Assembly: GCA_947630095.1 (NCBI GenBank)
Contig: CANRGI010000046.1
Location: forward strand, 1-8,555
DNA: 8,555 nt
Direction of reading: 5' to 3'
Origin: an uncultured Bacilli bacterium
Lineage (GTDB): Bacteria > Bacillota_I > Bacilli_A > RF39 > UBA660
The translations under genes were made by a program, and so were the position numbers. This document shows, one piece after another, positions 7,349 through 8,555 of the stretch. Under the pieces are notes generated by a model, which had not been told where the DNA came from, searched no databases, and was given only the letters and a program-made list of their open reading frames with translations. Within the stretch, counting starts at the first letter, position 1, and every line of letters begins with the position of its first letter.

Positions 7349-8052
7349 ATATATTTTTCTCCTATATCTACATTTCTATATCTTTCAATTAGCGTATCTA
7401 TTTTTGAAAAAAGTAAATCTTTATATACTTTTATAACTGCTAACAAAACTTCATTATCTAAAGAATTATCTAATAAAGGCATACCTAATAAGCATTGGGA
7501 CTCAGATACTTTTGGGATAATTCCTCTTATTAACAAATCATTTTTTTCTTGAAAATCATCAGTTAAATCTTTTACTGGATAGATTATATCTATATTATAT
7601 TTTTTAAATAAAGATGTAAATAAGTCAAGCATTTGGGGTTGCTCGATAGCGAATTTTTGACTAGTTCTAGCACCGTCTGCTACAAAATGAATATTTAACT
7701 TTTTGCATAAAATTATGGACTCAATATACATAGAAAGTCTACAAGCAAGACAATTAAACTCAGAAACTGATATGTTTCCGAATTTGTCATAAATATTTTT
7801 AAATTTAGTATTATAAAACTCTTTAATTAATTCTCTAAATATTGCATCTGTTTTTTTAATTCCAACGAATTTTACTTTGTTAGAGCCATATTTCTTTTCT
7901 AATCTTTTAAAGCCATTTTTTACATTATTTTGGCCTATTTCTAGGGAATTATCATAATGTACTAGATAAACTTCATAGCCTTTTTCAATTAATAAAATTG
8001 CACTTAGGAGTGAATCTTTACCTCCAGAATATAATACTAAAACTTTATCCAT
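7345..8052 (-). CDS. PP-loop ATP-pyrophosphatase (adenine nucleotide alpha hydrolase) family protein
   Basis: A 235-residue protein starting with VLVLYSGGKDSLLSA (4-18), the N-type PP-loop that binds ATP and activates a substrate by adenylation. Other blocks are CLAC (C101 and C104), VADGARTSQ (124-132), YPVKDLTDDF (158-167) and the C-terminal IPKVSESQCLLGMP (179-192, C187). Known relatives include QueC, ThiI, TtcA, TilS, MnmA and GMP synthetase; many of these modify tRNA or bases, several by adding sulfur. DGAR followed by a Q-rich turn recalls QueC and related unnamed PP-loop proteins, but the rest does not match QueC well enough for that name. Three cysteines (101, 104, 187) could bind a metal or Fe-S cluster, or carry sulfur. 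The start has AAGGGAG 7 nt upstream. It is the first gene of a two-gene unit and overlaps its partner by 4 bp. The specific substrate is unknown. Confidence 0.8.
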   Translation of the reverse strand: MDKVLVLYSGGKDSLLSAILLIEKGYEVYLVHYDNSLEIGQNNVKNGFKRLEKKYGSNKVKFVGIKKTDAIFRELIKEFYNTKFKNIYDKFGNISVSEFNCLACRLSMYIESIILCKKLNIHFVADGARTSQKFAIEQPQMLDLFTSLFKKYNIDIIYPVKDLTDDFQEKNDLLIRGIIPKVSESQCLLGMPLLDNSLDNEVLLAVIKVYKDLLFSKIDTLIERYRNVDIGEKYI

Positions 8053-8099
8053 TATTTTACTCCCTTTCTTATGATATATTTATAACTAAATTCGTAAAT

Positions 8100-8128
8100 A
8101 TTATAGCATAAATCTGAATATATTAAAA
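8100..8128 (-). promoter_or_regulatory. Extended -10 promoter of the PP-loop/TudS-like unit
   Basis: TGCTATAAT (8108-8100) on the minus strand is a perfect extended -10 element. The -35 region at 17-nt spacing, TTTTAA (8128-8123), is weak, as is common with extended -10 promoters. Transcription would start near 8093, leaving a leader of about 40 nt before the ATG at 8052. The palindrome at 8124-8153 overlaps the -35 position, so a regulator binding there could block or assist the polymerase. Confidence 0.65.
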
Positions 8129-8153
8129 CTTCAAAATACTTTTTGTAGTTTTA
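8124..8153. repeat. Imperfect palindrome over the -35 region, possible operator
   Basis: TAAAACT (8124-8130) pairs with AGTTTTA (8147-8153); then, after one T-T mismatch, CAAAA (8132-8136) pairs with TTTTG (8141-8145) around a TACT centre. It overlaps the -35 position of the PP-loop promoter. It could be an operator for a dimeric regulator. Being so AT-rich, it could also be partly chance. Confidence 0.5.
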
Positions 8154-8156
8154 GTC

Positions 8157-8215
8157 TTAATTCTCAAAGTAAATGCAATTTTTATTATACCAGTTGTATT
8201 TACTTTGAGAATTAA
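8157..8215. repeat. Long inverted repeat enclosing an extended -10 element
   Basis: TTAATTCTCAAAGTAAAT (8157-8174) is perfectly complementary to ATTTACTTTGAGAATTAA (8198-8215). The pairing continues inward as GCAA against TTGT (one G-T wobble), giving about 22 paired positions around a loop of about 15 nt. The loop carries, on the minus strand, TGGTATAAT (8192-8184), another extended -10 pointing at the PP-loop gene. No T-run follows the hairpin on either strand, which argues against a normal terminator. It may be a double operator around an upstream promoter, a structured leader or a remnant of a small mobile element. Confidence 0.75.
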
Positions 8216-8480
8216 AAAGTATAACAACTTAACATAAATATAATTTTTAACAAATAAAAACACTTTACTCTGTGGTAATAAAATAGAGTTCAGAGTTTAA
8301 ATACTAAGAAAAAAATAAAAACTTGCTTTATAAATAGTCAACAATACACTGATAAACAAAAAAACCAATTAATAAATATGGATACTTATCTAATAAAGTA
8401 AAAAATGAGGTAGCGAAACTTACCGACAAATACTACTAAAATAAATTTAACGATAATTTTAACCGATAAAAATATAAAAA
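8216..8480. other. AT-rich intergenic stretch without a recognisable gene
   Basis: All six frames are broken by frequent stops and none has a start with a ribosome binding site and a plausible protein. Small structures seen are an ACTCTG/CAGAGT pair (8267-8272 and 8291-8296), a short GGTA/TACC stem around 8409-8424, and three loosely similar ACCGATAAA-like words near 8422, 8449 and 8462. None is strong enough to name. The stretch lies between the long inverted repeat and the probable insertion sequence end and may be decayed sequence. Confidence 0.6.
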
Positions 8481-8555
8481 GGGGCTGTTCAATAATTAAG
8501 TGATTAATTTTTGAATTAGTCTCTTTTTTTTGGTTTACACTTTGGAGGAATTTCA
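8481..8555 (+). mobile_element. Probable left end of an insertion sequence (continues past the window)
   Basis: The base composition changes abruptly at GGGGCTGTTCAA (8481-8492), the look of a transposon terminus; GGGGCTGT-type ends occur in several Bacillota insertion sequence families, but I cannot assign one. An AT-rich hairpin follows (TTCAATAATTAA against TTAATTTTTGAA, 8488-8516, loop GTGA), then a run of eight T (8524-8531) and GGAGG (8544-8548). The last base of the window could be the A of an ATG 6 nt after that site, so a transposase would start exactly at the edge. The other end, the transposase and the target duplication are not visible, so this is inference. Confidence 0.45.
8544..8548 (+). 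promoter_or_regulatory. Strong Shine-Dalgarno before a gene starting at the window edge
   Basis: GGAGG is followed by AATTTC and a final A. If the next two bases are TG, a plus-strand gene, most simply the transposase of the element starting at 8481, begins at 8555. The start codon itself is not in the window. Confidence 0.4.

Noticed and set aside
7176..7436. Plus-strand 86-codon open frame across the PP-loop/TudS-like junction
   Set aside because: It is antisense to both genes, has no ribosome binding site and encodes a hydrophobic shadow sequence.
7345..8052. Naming the PP-loop gene queC, thiI, ttcA or mnmA
   Set aside because: The PP-loop matches the superfamily, but the length, cysteine spacing and downstream blocks do not fit any one of these well enough, and no queuosine or thiamine genes are adjacent.
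8157..8215. Long inverted repeat as a rho-independent terminator
   Set aside because: The stem is AT-rich and neither strand has a T-run after it; no gene inside the window ends just before it.
8157..8215. Long inverted repeat as a phase-variable invertible promoter
   Set aside because: The loop is only about 15 nt, too short for the known invertible promoter switches, and no recombinase gene is nearby.
8267..8296. ACTCTG/CAGAGT inverted pair as a hairpin terminator
   Set aside because: Only six paired bases with an 18-nt loop and no T-run; too weak.

Overview
The window is a strongly AT-rich stretch of bacterial DNA. Clean AGGAGG-type ribosome binding sites, TATAAT-type promoters, an AT-rich codon preference (AAA, ATA, TTA, AAT) and the character of the proteins point to a low-GC member of the Bacillota (Clostridia, Tissierellia or an AT-rich Bacilli lineage). 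TGA is used as a stop codon and tryptophan is encoded by TGG, so this is not a Mycoplasma-type genetic code. I cannot name the species.

Layout, left to right. Positions 1-1019 (minus) hold the N-terminal part of a superfamily I (UvrD/helicase IV-like) DNA helicase with a nuclease-fold-like segment; it runs off the left edge. It follows, by 17 nt, a complete P2-type cation (probably Ca2+) ATPase at 1037-3658 (minus). A rho-independent terminator at 3738-3768 separates this pair from gltX, a long-form glutamyl-tRNA synthetase at 3772-5415 (minus), which has its own promoter overlapping the end of a small three-helix membrane protein gene (5461-5817, minus). An 87-bp divergent region then drives, on the plus strand, an FkbM-family methyltransferase (5905-6834).

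That gene collides tail to tail, with an 11-bp overlap, with a two-gene minus-strand unit: a PP-loop ATP-pyrophosphatase (7345-8052) and, overlapping it by ATGA, a TudS-related Fe-S desulfidase-like protein (6824-7348). This coupled pair is the most interesting content. A nucleotide-activating enzyme sits with a protein carrying the three-cysteine pattern of thiouracil desulfurase, which suggests a small sulfur-transfer or sulfur-removal system acting on a nucleobase, nucleoside or RNA. Its upstream region has an extended -10 promoter, a palindrome over the -35 region, and a long perfect inverted repeat enclosing a second extended -10 element.

From 8216 to 8480 I see no convincing gene. From 8481 to the end there is what looks like the left end of an insertion sequence: a G-rich terminus, an AT-rich hairpin, a T-run, and a strong Shine-Dalgarno placed so that a transposase could start at the last base of the window. 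No rRNA, tRNA or CRISPR array was seen. All functional calls are from motif recognition by eye; no database search was run.
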